From Trichoplax sp. H2 (lineage: Eukaryota; Placozoa; Uniplacotomia; Trichoplacea), in contig NOWV01000061.1 of NCBI GenBank assembly GCA_003344405.1, positions 310,001-374,000 of the forward strand: a stretch of 64,000 bases of DNA, in the 5' to 3' direction. How positions within the stretch are numbered: position 1 is the stretch's first letter; the number at the start of each line of letters is the position of its first letter. Of the stretch, positions 27,384-40,016 are shown piece after piece. The position numbers were made by a program, and so were the translations under genes. The notes beneath the pieces were generated by a model, which was not told the origin of the DNA, searched no databases, and worked only from the letters and a program-made list of their open reading frames with translations.

Positions 27384-29608
27384 ATGTCGGCGTGGAAGGT
27401 TGCTTACCTGCGCCTTCTGCCTTTTCAGGTATATTTATATGGTTATAACAACGTAATTGTGTGTGTAATGGCAATATACTTTACCAGGAGATTCGTGCAG
27501 AATCGACAATTCTAATCCAACAAACAGTATTGCAGTACGTGTCCACTAGAATGTGCTTGAAATGACACACTTTGTTCATGATCAATCGTTGGTATAGGTT
27601 TCGAGGTATCAATTTTATCGTTGGATCCACTTTTTCGGTCCTCGACTAACACGATCGACTAATCCACCTCTCCGCTCTCTAGCATCGTACACCACACAAG
27701 CTAAGGTAGGATCGATTCTTATAGAAGAATAATGATATAATTTTATCATCATGTCATGAAATAATAGGAACAATTGTTAACGCTCAATGATTCAAAAGCG
27801 ACTTTATCCAAGTATATCCAGTATCGACTATGCTAAACTCCATGTTGTTTCTACATAGGGGACGAGATCTACTACAACCGATGATACTAATGAAGAATCA
27901 AGGGAGCATAAAATTGGGAGATTTTTAACGAAGATCATGCAATTTTTCTCACCTAATCGTGTAAGTTATACATCCTGCGATATTGGTGATAAAACATATT
28001 AGTGTACATGACTTGCACAATTACTTTTTACAATCTGCAATCACTCCACTTTTAATGCATCAACTTGGCTACAAAATGCTAAAACTGATCCTTTCCTCTT
28101 TGTTAGATCCTGCAACGTAGCGCTCTCAACCTATATCACAGTTGTGTCGACAACATAAATTATTCCGATTTTTATAAAGGTAATCTATCGATTACTGATA
28201 ACCTAGCTTATCATTCATGCACAAGACTAGTTATTAGAGTTGATCTTTGTAGATGATATGGTATATCAATAGCATTCTATTACTGATAATGTTTCAAAAC
28301 GCTTTCTCATCGGTTATAGTATGCCAACTACCAGATACATTCCAGTCATGGTTTTTAATCAATCAATTACATGTTTGGTAAGTTAACGACGTTTCAACTC
28401 GATTTTTAGAATGGAAAGATACGCTTCCTGGAAAAGGTCTTACCAATGGCTAGCTAGCATGTACAATTTAGCGACAAAAAGTTATTTAATAGAATAATAT
28501 AATTTGTAGTAGAGCACATTTGACTATCCAATGCATAGTGAAAGCTATTTTAATACGCGTTTAATTACCCGATTACCTATCGACAATGAATACTGTATTT
28601 GTATATAGTTGAATTATACATATATATGATGCGGACATTGCTGAGAAATATATTCGAGCTATAGCACGTTCAAACCTCAGCTTAAATTTAATATGATGGT
28701 AGTAGACTAAGCACTTGTTGATACTAAGGAGGGAAGATAATATCAATAAAATTACTAGTGTAATAATTGACCAATGTTAGTTAAGTGAGTGATAATCATT
28801 TCAATTTTTGTCTCTATGGTACGTATCTTCTCTAAGGATGTGCTTGGTAAGACTGAAGCAAGAAGGTTCAGATGGGAAATATGCTTATCAGCAGCTAGTA
28901 ACGTTCTTCTGGGAAGATGTCGAATCTCGAATCTATTCAATAGGGGTAAGATAACTAATTTTACTGAATAGATGTAGAGACTACTGCGCAATGATACCGA
29001 ATCGTAACAACTCAAGACTTAATTATTATAAACTTAACTTCTAGGTCAGCTCTACTTCTGCACAAACTAGTGAATTATTAAAAGAGTTTTATGGCATGAC
29101 CTTTGCTTATGATGAGGTTAAAAATTACGTCAAGAACAGCTTTCAAAACATTACATCGAATAATATCTTGGATTAAAACCCTACAATCTGTTAATATTGT
29201 TATTACATTTAGGGTATTATGTCAAATGATCGAATATTAGCTGCTGCTCTATGGAGGTAGATTAAAAACGATGCCAAATAAAACAATCTCTTAATTTCTC
29301 CATATTTATCTGCTAGACTGTACGACTAATTTATATCTGTGCCATTTTAGGAATCTATTTTCACACACCAGTGCTCGTCATGATGTTATTAGTCTAGTTA
29401 AATTAGTAGAATACGTCCGTATGCAGGTCAGAAATCTATGCGTATCAATGCTTTATACTTGTACATACGTAAGTTGCTTACAGTTTATCGTGTAATTGAA
29501 TAAAACCCGTTGGGCTTATTTTGATTGCAGGTCAAATACTTGGATGAAATCAAATCGGAACATTTGTTAAAAAATGGAAAAATTGAATGGCTTCCTTTGC
29601 AGCGTTAA
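27384..29608 (+). CDS. UQCC1: UQCC1/CBP3-like cytochrome bc1 assembly chaperone, complete
   Basis: Mitochondrial assembly factor of the ubiquinol-cytochrome c chaperone (CBP3) family, which binds newly made cytochrome b. Exons are 27384-27428, 27488-27538, 27598-27705, 27859-27960, 28107-28179, 28320-28377, 28837-28945, 29045-29116, 29213-29256, 29351-29426 and 29531-29608. Phases join to 271 residues; human is 299. The N-terminus is basic and lacks acidic residues early on (MSAWKVAYLRLL), as expected for mitochondrial import. The chaperone domain shows 'LYHSCVDNINYSDFYK', 'CQLPDTFQSWFLINQLHVW', 'CLVRLKQEGSDGKYAYQQL', 'FFWEDVESR' and 'YDEGIMSNDRILAAALWR', in human order. The start is the only Met leading into the first exon. 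The gene is convergent with the C8orf34-like gene downstream. Confidence 0.92.
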
Positions 29609-30527
29609 CATCATGTCATTAAAGTCGCTTTATATGAATAGGCCTTTTTTGTATATACTCCTTTGTATTTAAACAGTTTCGCACTATGTGTAGTTGATAA
29701 ATGTCTATACTATAACTATTGCAATGCACAAAGTATCATCCGTTTATCAACTGATGACTATTTACTGATCTATATTTTATCATCTGTTCTATGAGGTTGG
29801 GATAATATAGGGTATTACGCATATTTTTGAAATAAGTTACGCAACCTCATTATGTGCATTACATGAACAGCCCTTTTTTGACTATTGCTGCTGTTATATT
29901 ATAAAAGTGGATAAAAGTATACTGTGTGCTGCCAATAAACATTGTCGTCAACCGTGGAGACTTACTGGTGATATTTTAAAGATTACAAATTTTTAAAATT
30001 AATGAGATTTATGAATAGACTTCGCGAAAAATCTTGCAAGTTAGTTATGTTTTTATTTCTGTACAAACATAATACGTATAAGTGTTTGAAATCCAATCCT
30101 ACCCTCATAAGGGAATTCACGTTTAGCACCCTCTGTACGTATTACTGTATATTGCAACTTCTTAATTTCTGAACGTTAAAAATATGTTTTCAGAGTGATA
30201 TAATAATCACTTTCATGGGATACCCATTACTAGTCATAATTATATCCGAATTTTACATACAGGTCTAGTTACACTGTATGCTAACTATAACTGTATGGCT
30301 AATCAGTGCAGTACCACAGTTTGATTAGCTAGTCGATTATGAGCTCATCTTAATAGATATTAAACAGCCACCCTTTGAGATATGATATTAATAATGAAAG
30401 CGCATAAAGTTAAACCGATTTTTTCTATCTTAAGAATAATTTTTACGAAGGAAGAGATGTATCATGGCATAAAAATAATACACCCTTGCCGTAGTAGAGT
30501 AAATAGAAGAATTACATCGATCAATTA
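29609..30527. other. Tail-to-tail intergenic region
   Basis: 3' flanks of UQCC1 and of the minus-strand C8orf34-like gene. Apart from a possible poly(A) signal near 29934 I see nothing. The open frame at 30382-30567 overlaps the last minus-strand exon and is not credible. Confidence 0.5.
29934..29939 (+). terminator. Candidate poly(A) signal AATAAA of UQCC1
   Basis: A canonical AATAAA lies 326 bp after the UQCC1 stop codon, in the right orientation and before the convergent gene's end. No transcript evidence is available. Confidence 0.35.
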
Positions 30528-33500
30528 TTATCTATCTATCTTCCAGAGGTGCATACCTAAAGCCTAGGTAAATTAGTCCAGAATAAATAATTACAATTAG
30601 CCATTAATAAGTTTGAGTTTCCGATTTAAGATATTTAAAGTAGCATATTGTTAGATGGCTTGTTATTTTACCGATTGTTGAGCTTCCTTTGTCTACTATT
30701 TCATGATTTCCACGTTCTATAGGAAAATGCTCATCTGATTTATCAGCAAATGAAAACAGTTACATTGAATCTATCTTTAGTAAAATTTCTAAGAGTATTG
30801 GCTAGGCATATTAACAATGCAAAGTAATGTAGAATCTTAATGAAACTTACTAGATGTTGGTGCCCAGCCTGCTTCACTAACGTCTGTATCATCAACTTCA
30901 GATTGAGTTTTTCTCCAAACATGGCGACTGTTATCTTCAAATGTAAAAGTACGTGTGGAATCCAGCCTATTTATTGGATTTGATTCACTTCGGCTACTAA
31001 TTTGACGGTCGTCTGGCCTCGAAGATTCCTAATTAATTCCATTTATGTTAATGTAAATCGAGATTAAAATTGTGCTACAAACTAGCATCTTCGTAAGTAA
31101 GAATACAGGAAAGCTATAACTTTGATAACTTATTGAATTATTTTTATTCTTTGCATCATAAACACTGCAAAATGTAATTAATCAGACGCGAAATAGCGTT
31201 GATATTAGATGAAATGTTGGAGTAATAAACTTGAATCCTTATCAGCATACAATTTTAATATAAAATTTATGCCATCATACACTTTACCAGTTATGATTTA
31301 GAAAGTAAATTAATGGCTATATGACGTTGTATATTGCAGTTCACTGTAACAGAAGCAATTAGATAAACCACTTAAAAATCTCTGCTGTGCGAATAATATA
31401 AAATACTTCTAGATAAAATCTAAATATTAAACTGAAGTATAGTTTAATTTCATCGATACATCCTTTTATCCCTGTGCTCTATATTAAGGTAAACGTATCC
31501 TTCTAATTGAAGATATTAATTTTAAGGTAATAGCGTACTACACTTAAATTCCCATAACTTCCGTTATTCTACCTAAGCATGTGCAATTACGTCACTAGGG
31601 AGTAATGCTACAATTAAATCTTAGTATTCTTTCCCAATGGCTACTTGGTATATAAAGGCTCAGTTATTAAGAGCGAATAAGTATGCTATTAATTACATTA
31701 CATAGACTATAATACGGTTAGTTTTCTCTACGGTATCATATGAAGCTAGCTATTTTCTACTACCTGGTCGGGTGTATAGTCAGTTCTAGCAGTGTTTGTG
31801 GATTGTGCAAAATCTTCAGCACTACGGTAGCCATAACGGCCTTGGTCGAATACACTGCTCTGAACAGCTCTACTTCCACTAGTCGTCGAGAAGGCTAATT
31901 ATTGCGATTAATAATGAAATTAATTGGATTAGTCGATGAATAAATACAACCACCACTTTATAAATCACTTAGCGCGATTACACTTATTACGAATTACCAT
32001 CATCATCTTGATTCGACTTCCATAATGGCTAGACAAATTAGTAGTAGGGAGAGCGGTTGTGAGCGTTACATAGTTGATAATGGATAGAAGACGTAAATAA
32101 GAGCAAAACTAACAGATGCAGTGGTAAACTTACTTGTGATATAATATGCGATAGACTGTTAGTATCACTGACTTGACTCCTAGCTGTAGTTATTTCATAA
32201 TCTTCGTCATCTTGCTCTAATAATAATATAAACCCATTCGATTTAGCAATTAAGACAAGCTAAGTATATCTATTCTCTAGTTAGGTACATAACAATACTG
32301 ACTGATTTTTCGAAAAATTAATCAAATTTTCTGAACTAATGATACGGTTTCACATTAATTATAAAACCATCAATCAATTCGTGCATTTAAATTTATCTCA
32401 GCTTAAACTCAAAGCTTCTATTAACGATTAGATAATTCATCAAGTGTAATTTCAAACGTCTAGTTTATCTATATCACTGTAAAGTAAGAAAGAGCTCATT
32501 ATACAACTACTTACAGCTATTAAGGAAAAGTAAACTATAAATTAGTTTAAATAGTTACAGATACTGGCCTAGATACGATATTCATGTAATAGAATTTAAA
32601 AGCTTAGTGGTAATATACTGTTTACAATAAATAGTTTGATCTCCTTTAAACTATATATATAGCATTTTAAAGAATAAATTATAACGGTATCTTGCAACAT
32701 AGGATATTTCTTGCAAGTCTTTTATGCGATTACGGAATCAACTACAAGAAAGAAAATATTACCTTTCAAATTTTCCTGTGGATCTTTATGCTCTATCATT
32801 CTAAAGTTACAGAGAATTTTCCAAATGTTAATAATGTTAAAATCTTATCAACCGATAGTTAGCCGCTTCTTAAAGCTACAGGGGAATTAGTCTAACCTAT
32901 TAAATTGACCTTGAATAATAGATTGCATATTTAAGCCTCCTTGTCTATTTATAGCCTAAAGATGATAGAAATAAATAACTGTTACAAGAAATTTATCTTA
33001 ATTGTTATACTAATCGCAATAAGCAGGAACTAGTCTAGTCTATTAATATAAAGGGATCTTTAAAACAAATTTGCTAACCTTTCGTGTAGCCACAGGTGCA
33101 TTTAATCGCCTATTTCGAACCCTCGTTACGCCTTCTTCAGCTAAAGCCGCGGAATCCTCTGAAGTTAAAGACAGTTTTTTCTTACTATCATAGCTAAGTG
33201 TTAACAATTTATAGCATTTATACAAGTTATGATACAGTATTACTTTAATAAAGGTAATGCAAGACCATAGTAAATCTCAGATTTTATAATAAGGACTAAA
33301 AATACTGCCACGAAAAATACTAGCCAATACTTATATTACCCAGTAATTCGTGACTATCGTCGTATTCGTCGTCATTAATAAAACTTTGTTGATGATAGCT
33401 TTGATTTTCTATTCTATTTCCTTCTTGATTAACTAATTCCTAAATTTTCCGTTTCAGTAAAGATTTATATATGAAATTTAATAGAAGTAATTCACTCTAT

Positions 33501-36213
33501 TACCAACTTTAGGTCAACTAATTCGTAATATCCAAATATAGGATTGAATAGCTAATTTCATCTTTTAAGTATATTAGTAAATTTACATACTTGTAGCTGC
33601 TTCTTATGGTTACTTTTCAACAATTTAACTTGCTGATATCTTGCAGCTCTAATATGAATTGGCAAGAGAGATGTAAGCAATAGAGTCTAGTTAGTTTGCA
33701 ATAAGTGTTTTTTTTGTCGTAAATTAAAAGATGATACTTACCGTTGTTTATCAATTGAAGTTGTAGGTGTTGATAAATCATCATAATATTTGCCATGATT
33801 TTTGAGCTCATCAGAAAGTAGAGAATCACCTTTAGGTAATTTTCGATTTGAAATAGATTGAAGAGAATCCATCAAACCCTATTCAGAATGGTTTAAATGA
33901 CTATCAGTGCTAACCATTATATCATTCAATTCACATCCATGTATGTAATAGGTACATCACATTCATCTTAATCATATTAAAGTAAAAATATTCAGAAAAA
34001 GGTATATGAAAATCTATGATATCATGTCCTGATTTTTGAAGAACTTACTGCCGGTAAATTTTTTGTATTCCAAGTTTGAGCTGTGTAAATCGAAATTTAA
34101 GTCATTTATTTCACAGAATTTGGGAATAAAACAAAATTATCGTCAAAAATAAATAAGATTAATCACAAAATATGAAATTGAACTACTCAAATAAAGGCTC
34201 ATCCCAGGGCTATTAGTCTAATTGCAGCAATGCTAGATTCTGAGATCTTATGATGAATACCATGCAGTACTCAGCATATCAAACAACTTACGCCGTTCTA
34301 TAGATTTACTTTTTTTCATTCTATTATTAAATAATCATTGGATAATGAAGTAAAAATAGAGTTTAGTGATTTATATTGATAGGAAGGTTATCATAAAATT
34401 AAGAAATTTTAGATTAAAATATTACTAATTATTAATTTAGTTGCTGACTTACGTTGTTGAAGATGTCATCGAAGTTTGACTGAAGAAGGCATTCAATGGA
34501 TCGCCTTTGCTACTTTTATCAAATAACTTATAATCTGGATAGAAAATTAAATATGGCTATAATCTTACTGTTTGTTCGGAAGCATTATAAAATCACTATC
34601 CGATTACTTTCTTCTATGGATTAATTTAAGAGTTGGCAGGAGGTAAATAAGATATTCATTTACGCATTTTATCTACGCTATAAATTATGTATTCACGTTG
34701 ATCAGATCAACTAGAATCGTCGTTTTACTGGTGTGCAGTATTTTATAACTAGTGCAGGATAAATTTCAGTTAGAACATGTGTTTTTAAACTACGATATTG
34801 CTGATATAGGTTACATATAGAAGTGAACTCAACCAGTATTTGTGGCACCATCATAAAAAAATATGTGTGAGATCAGAAGGCATACAAGGATTGCCTGTAA
34901 CAGCATATTTGATAATGTATAACCTGGTAAAAGACAGAATGTGCTTCTAATCTTGCTGACTGTATACTAAAATTAGCATAATACATTATACTCTTGGTGA
35001 TAAAACGAAAAACCTAATATTATTAGAGATTTTAGTGCAGCCTAATTTTTAGTAGCAAAAGCAAAATATCAATCGATCAAAACTCTGTAGACAGAAAATG
35101 AGATAGTCTTTAAATCTTTTAAGGTTAGTCAATCTTACTTTGATTGTCAATATCTTGTTCGCCATCATCGGAATAACCTTTTCTGGTCTTAAAGCTATCG
35201 GATTGATTGACTTTATGACTAGACGTTTTAGTACCACTTAGCCATGGTCTATTATAATCACGAGATCGAGAGCCAACAGCATTCCCATCCGTTAATCCTA
35301 CTGTTTGCCAGTCCTGGCTGTAGGTTGTATTATTCGATCGAAAGTCAGAACTTTTTCCTAAATCAAGGCAAATTAGATTTATTTCAGCCTGCATTTTAAT
35401 GTATAATCATTATTTTTACAAGAGCGGGCGATAAAAGTGGAAAGATATCTATAAAGATAAACTTAGTTATACAACTACTCTATAGCTATACCATGGCAAA
35501 TACGTGGAGGTGTAATTTTAGTTAAGGTACCTAATGGGGTTCCACGACTTTTCTTATGTTGACTAGGTCCACTTCCAGTCTGTTGTGGTTGAATACTTCC
35601 CCAACCTTGATAGCTATCCTATACCAGATAACAAATTATATTACAAATAAGCGAAATGTTGATAAAACAGAATTACATTTAAGTTAGTGCAATCTTTATG
35701 TCAATATGATATAATCATTCATCTGTTTCCTAATTTCAATCCTGTAGAAAATAAGCTATACAAATGGAAAGCAAATTCTTTTACCTGACTTCCTTTGGAT
35801 TTATCATCTAATTTTTGTAAATTCCTAATCATAAACTTAATTGGATCTGGTGGTGTTTCGCGAACTATCTTTTGCATTAAATCCTAGAACAGAACATTAA
35901 TTATCAATATTGTTAATGCGTTATTCATAAATGCTGAACAATTCTATCTCGAATCAGTAATTCAATGACAACAGTTAGGCTTGCTTAGAACGACATCCAT
36001 GTAACTGAAATTGGCGCCATTGGTTAAAGGAAATATGCATTTCAATGTGATTAACGTTTCTTACAATAGAATATCAAGGCTAATATTTTAATTTCCGACT
36101 AATAAATAACTATGAGAAATGATAAAATTAAAATAAAAGTTTTGAAATACCTCTAAAACAGAGCTAATACGATGCTTTTCTAAATATAATTCGATATTAA
36201 CGTTGGAAGCCAT
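30528..36213 (-). CDS. C8orf34: C8orf34-like protein with RIIa/DPY-30-type dimerisation segment
   Basis: The N-terminal exons (36213-36151 and 35883-35785) encode 'IELYLEKHRISSVLE' followed by 'ETPPDPIKFMIRNLQK'. This is the helical pattern of RIIa/DPY-30-like docking modules, best resembling vertebrate C8orf34. Downstream exons keep the C8orf34 order: 'RDYNRPWLSGTK' (about 35250), 'QTWNTKNLPA' (about 34050), a 'KKQLQ' basic helix (about 33600), 'QQSFINDDEYDDSHELL' (about 33370), and then 'EEGVTRVRNR' (about 33120). The C-terminal half is Ser/Asp-rich and low-complexity, with exons near 32930, 32775, 32170, 31830, 30940 and 30690. The predicted last exon ends at 30528. Exon calls after 33050 are less certain because the family is not conserved there. 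The molecular function is unknown; by the module, binding to an amphipathic-helix partner or a ciliary/PKA-type complex is possible but inferred. Confidence 0.75.
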
Positions 36214-37537
36214 GGCTGTTATGACCGTTCTATTCTATCACTATAGTGAAGACTATTTATCAAAAGGCTAAATTCTTCTTTCTTCACCTCCTACTAGAAA
36301 TCTTTTACAGTTAATACAACGTGAATTATTAATCAATAAAGCTATCATACTGATTTAGAACTCTGTTGTTAAGCACTACCCTCACAGCAAAAGATATACA
36401 ATGACACCATTATCTAATATGGCAACTAGATTAACGAATCATAGATTTGTTATAGCCAATCGATGGCTTGGATAATAATCACATGATACTTGGCAAGCAG
36501 TTTTGTTTTAATTGATATTTATTGCTATATTATAAGTAATAATTCTGATATAGCAGTATAAAAGCTAAGTAATGTTGTCAACTTTAAGTTCATATCCGTA
36601 ATTGCTATCCATTAAGATTACAGGATAAGAACGGTACCCTTAGTTCACGGTTAATATTAATTTATGAGATTTTTATCATTATGAAGGTAGAATATCACGT
36701 TTTCGTGTAATTGATAACGTTTGCCACGCCATATACAATTAAGGTAGTTTGATGAAAAATTGAGTGTTTTCATCGATCTTAAATTTTGGATAGTGTTTAT
36801 TTTAATTATAAGGTATCACAAATAATAATTAGGTGATCATGGCTAATTAATGCAGTACCGGTAATCTACTTCGATAACAACAGGATTGATCTGGCATTGT
36901 ATTAAATCTCTAGTAATATTAAATCCCATTTACCTAACATTGTAATAAACAGAATTGGTAAAGAGTGTTATATTGTATATTTCTGTTCTAATTAATTTTC
37001 GAGTAAATGGAGTGATACTACTCAATCGATTTTCTGCTAACAGCTATCCTATCTAAAATGAATAGAGTTGCTGGGTAGTATCGTGATATACGTGATATTA
37101 CAGTTACGATTTTGAGTAAAAGGAGTGTTATAAGCTACTACATTAATTTTTCTAATAATTTTTACTCTATTTGAAAATGAACTGATTTACTATACAGTAT
37201 AATGATGTTCTTGTATTGCCGTTATAATTGATTTTTAAATATATGGAGTGTTGTTAGCCATCATCAAAGCTATATAAGAGTATAAATTAGTAAACAACTA
37301 TAGTATTGAATGTATCATTGCGATTGTCAGTATTTATTATTGTTACGGTTTAAGATATTTTAATTAACATTGTGATAATGTTATTGAAGTAAAAGTAGAC
37401 GGTTACGTTTAGATAATCGTAAAGATTATGATCTGTTGAAAAATTGTGAGGTTCAATCGTTAAAGGACTTCCATTAACGAATGTGTAGAAGTAAGGTACT
37501 CAATATGCCAATGACGTGTAATAACCAAAATGGCGGT
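36214..37537. repeat. Gene-free stretch with degenerate TGGAGTG-containing repeats
   Basis: No gene was seen. From about 36960 the word AAATGGAGTG or a close variant recurs near 37005, 37118 and 37241, each preceded by a TATAATTnATTTTT-like run, with one more copy at 38175. Spacing is about 115-120 bp in the middle, suggesting an old, decayed satellite. The evidence is visual only. Confidence 0.35.
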
Positions 37538-37961
37538 TGTCACACGTGTAGGGAATCTGTTAGATCTTAAACAGGATTTAAGTTGTTAATTGGGGCTATA
37601 ATATTATTAGCGCATAATATCAATTAACATATATTTGTCCGATAGTAATTAATAGGATTACAAAGTTATAGAAAAGACTAAGTTATGTATAAGAATAATT
37701 AACAGGTTGCAAAGGTGTAGAATTGATACAAGTATATAAGAGGTTGTAATTTACCTCGCTGGAGAGGAGGAAAATACGGAGACCAATAAAGTTAGGTTAG
37801 TAAATTTATCCAGACGCTTCTAGTCCGCCTTTTACTGTTGACTGAGGTCCTTCGCGGAAGTAGAGTGAGTAGTGACGCTTGGTGGCAGTTTTACTGTATG
37901 ACTGAAGAGAGTAGGATAAGTGTGGAACGGGAACTCGATTGTTGCAAACGACCTTGTGACA
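37538..37961 (+). mobile_element. Probable solo LTR with TATA box and poly(A) signal
   Basis: The stretch begins TGTCACACGTGTAGGG and ends GACCTTGTGACA, with TG..CA termini. TATATAAG lies at 37733-37740 and AATAAA at 37785-37790, the spacing and order of a U3-R-U5 layout. It is less AT-rich than its flanks. The flanking pentamers (GCGGT and ATTAT) do not match, so a simple target duplication is missing. The 3' edge is joined to a 73-bp tandem duplication, which may have disturbed it. Confidence 0.5.
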
Positions 37962-38101
37962 ATTATAGTTAGTTTTAATTGTGATGATTTATTACTGAAT
38001 TTTTAATAACTTTGAACTTGTCTATATTGTGACAATTATAGTTAGTTTTAATTGTGATGATTTATTACTGAATTTTTAATAACTTTGAACTTGTCTATAT
38101 T
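37954..38101. repeat. Perfect 73-bp tandem duplication
   Basis: Bases 37954-38026 are repeated without visible change at 38027-38099. The unit starts TTGTGACAATTATAG and thus includes the last bases of the LTR-like element. The identity suggests a recent event or an assembly artefact. Confidence 0.85.
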
Positions 38102-39433
38102 GTCCATTTAATTCATAGAGTGCAATATACAGAATTACGTTATCTGCGACTATTATAATTAATTTTTCTATTAAATGGAGTGATATAATAAATAACTGCT
38201 ATTAATCTTTTGACCATGTATACTTCATCTAATCAGTTTAAGGATATAATTAAATAAGGTATCTAATTATATAGTAGTAAGATATATTATATCATTTGGG
38301 AAGACAGTTTTATAATGCATGTTATAATCTTATCAGCTAGTCTACTTGTTACGGCATTATAATTAACATAACGAGAAAACATAATTAGATCATGTTAAAG
38401 TATAGCGATAATGGATATCTTGTGTTTAAGATATAGTGATAATTGATAGTTAGTATTAAAACATAGTAAAAATAGCATAGACAAATGGATATCTTCAGCT
38501 AAGATATTATGATAACCGGTGTTTTGGGTATGTTAATATACCTACGTGTTAGATTAACTAGTAATGTAATCAATTTGTAAATTTAGAAAGTGTATATGCA
38601 TATTTTGAATAGCAAATAGAGAGAGGGAAAGAAATAAATAAATTTTTTTGCACATCTTCTATTACTCATTTTTATAGGCTTAGCTACGATAAACTACTAG
38701 GCAATTATCTACAAAGTATTATGAAGTTACTTGAGTAGAAGCGCCTAACGCTATGTTCATTGGTAGTGTATACAGAAGCTATACAACATTGGTAAGAGAG
38801 CAGTGAAAGTTTACAACGTAAAAGAAGATTTAGATACTGTATAAATGTCTACATAATTTGCATAAGGCATTACGTGAAGAACTACGTTAATTTCGTCATT
38901 ACATGTAATATGTTATTATAATTGTAATTAATGCTTACTATTTTATCTATTTGAAAGAAATATTGATGTTTCAAAATCACTAAATTATAGCTTGAGTTAG
39001 ATTTTGAAACTGGGTATAATTTATTTGAATACTGTACTGTACTGTGATAAAATGTCTTCGCAAAAATACAACACGAACTACAGTTTCTTGTAAACTTCAC
39101 TTTATTACATAAGATCAGGTTCATCTCACAACTACCAAGAACTATCTAAATTATCACAGCAATGTTCACAATTTATATGCAATTCGTTACACAATAATTT
39201 TCTTTCAAGCACTATCATATCTCACCAATTAAGTTACAAGTTCACATCTAAATTTACCATCACGCTATAAATTCATAATTCGTGCTTCTAATAAAAGCGT
39301 TACAATACAAATCTCACAGTACTACATAATTAGCGTCATTATTATCTCAGAGTCTAAGCATCTCAATACAATTACTACTATACATTCCGTAAACATCTTC
39401 CGCAATTAGAAACTTATACAGTCTTACGATCTA
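38102..39433. other. Gene-free AT-rich stretch
   Basis: Short frames (for example minus 38882-39124) have no family resemblance and no exon context. I see nothing else. Confidence 0.5.
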
Positions 39434-40016
39434 GCGTACAATTTATCAATTTTCGCATTATTCCATAATTTTAGTCTTAAGCTTATTTGGGGCTTCACTA
39501 CGTGTACATATCGCCTACATTCGCATAATAAGTCATTAGTACCTTGTTCACCTTTTATTGATGTACTACTGAGTACCAATAGTGACTCAATATCCTACCG
39601 CACTTTGTTATCTGTATTCTAACATGGAATGTTCATTTACAATCTCCAGTTACGGGCTACTAAATATGCCTTATGATAAATTTAGTAAACTTAGCTATAG
39701 TGCATTATAATAGATATGGCTAATCTATAAATCCAATATTGAATTACGGTAAGTTAAACACGTCAAAATTTACTTCAATCAATCTTTAATCTACTATACA
39801 TGAATAATATGGTGTATTTAGACTTCACTGTAGTCTTTAGCATATTCTGAAATGTAGATATTTTGTGTTGGACCGAATATAGATAGTTTTACAGTCTATT
39901 TCTACTATATTCAAGTATAGCTTTTATGTTTAGTTATTTATGCATTGTAGTGAAGCCCCGAATAAGCTTAAGACTAAGATTATGGAATAATGCTAAAATT
40001 AATAAATTATACGCTA
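39432..40016. mobile_element. MITE-like element with 68-bp terminal inverted repeats and TA target
   Basis: Bases 39434-39501 and 39947-40014 are inverted copies with only a few mismatches. The arms begin GCGTA and end GGGGCTTCACTAC, and both contain the string TCTTAAGCTTATT or its variant. TA dinucleotides flank both outer ends (39432-39433, 40015-40016), as expected for TA-targeting Tc1/mariner-type elements. The 445-bp interior has no open frame, so the element is non-autonomous. Confidence 0.8.

Noticed and set aside
28410-28470. Possible UQCC1 exon starting AATGGAAAGATACG
   Set aside because: It creates a stop after the preceding exon; the exon at 28837-28945 joins in phase and matches the family.
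37441-37460. tRNA B-box-like GGTTCAATC
   Set aside because: No A-box or cloverleaf could be built around it.
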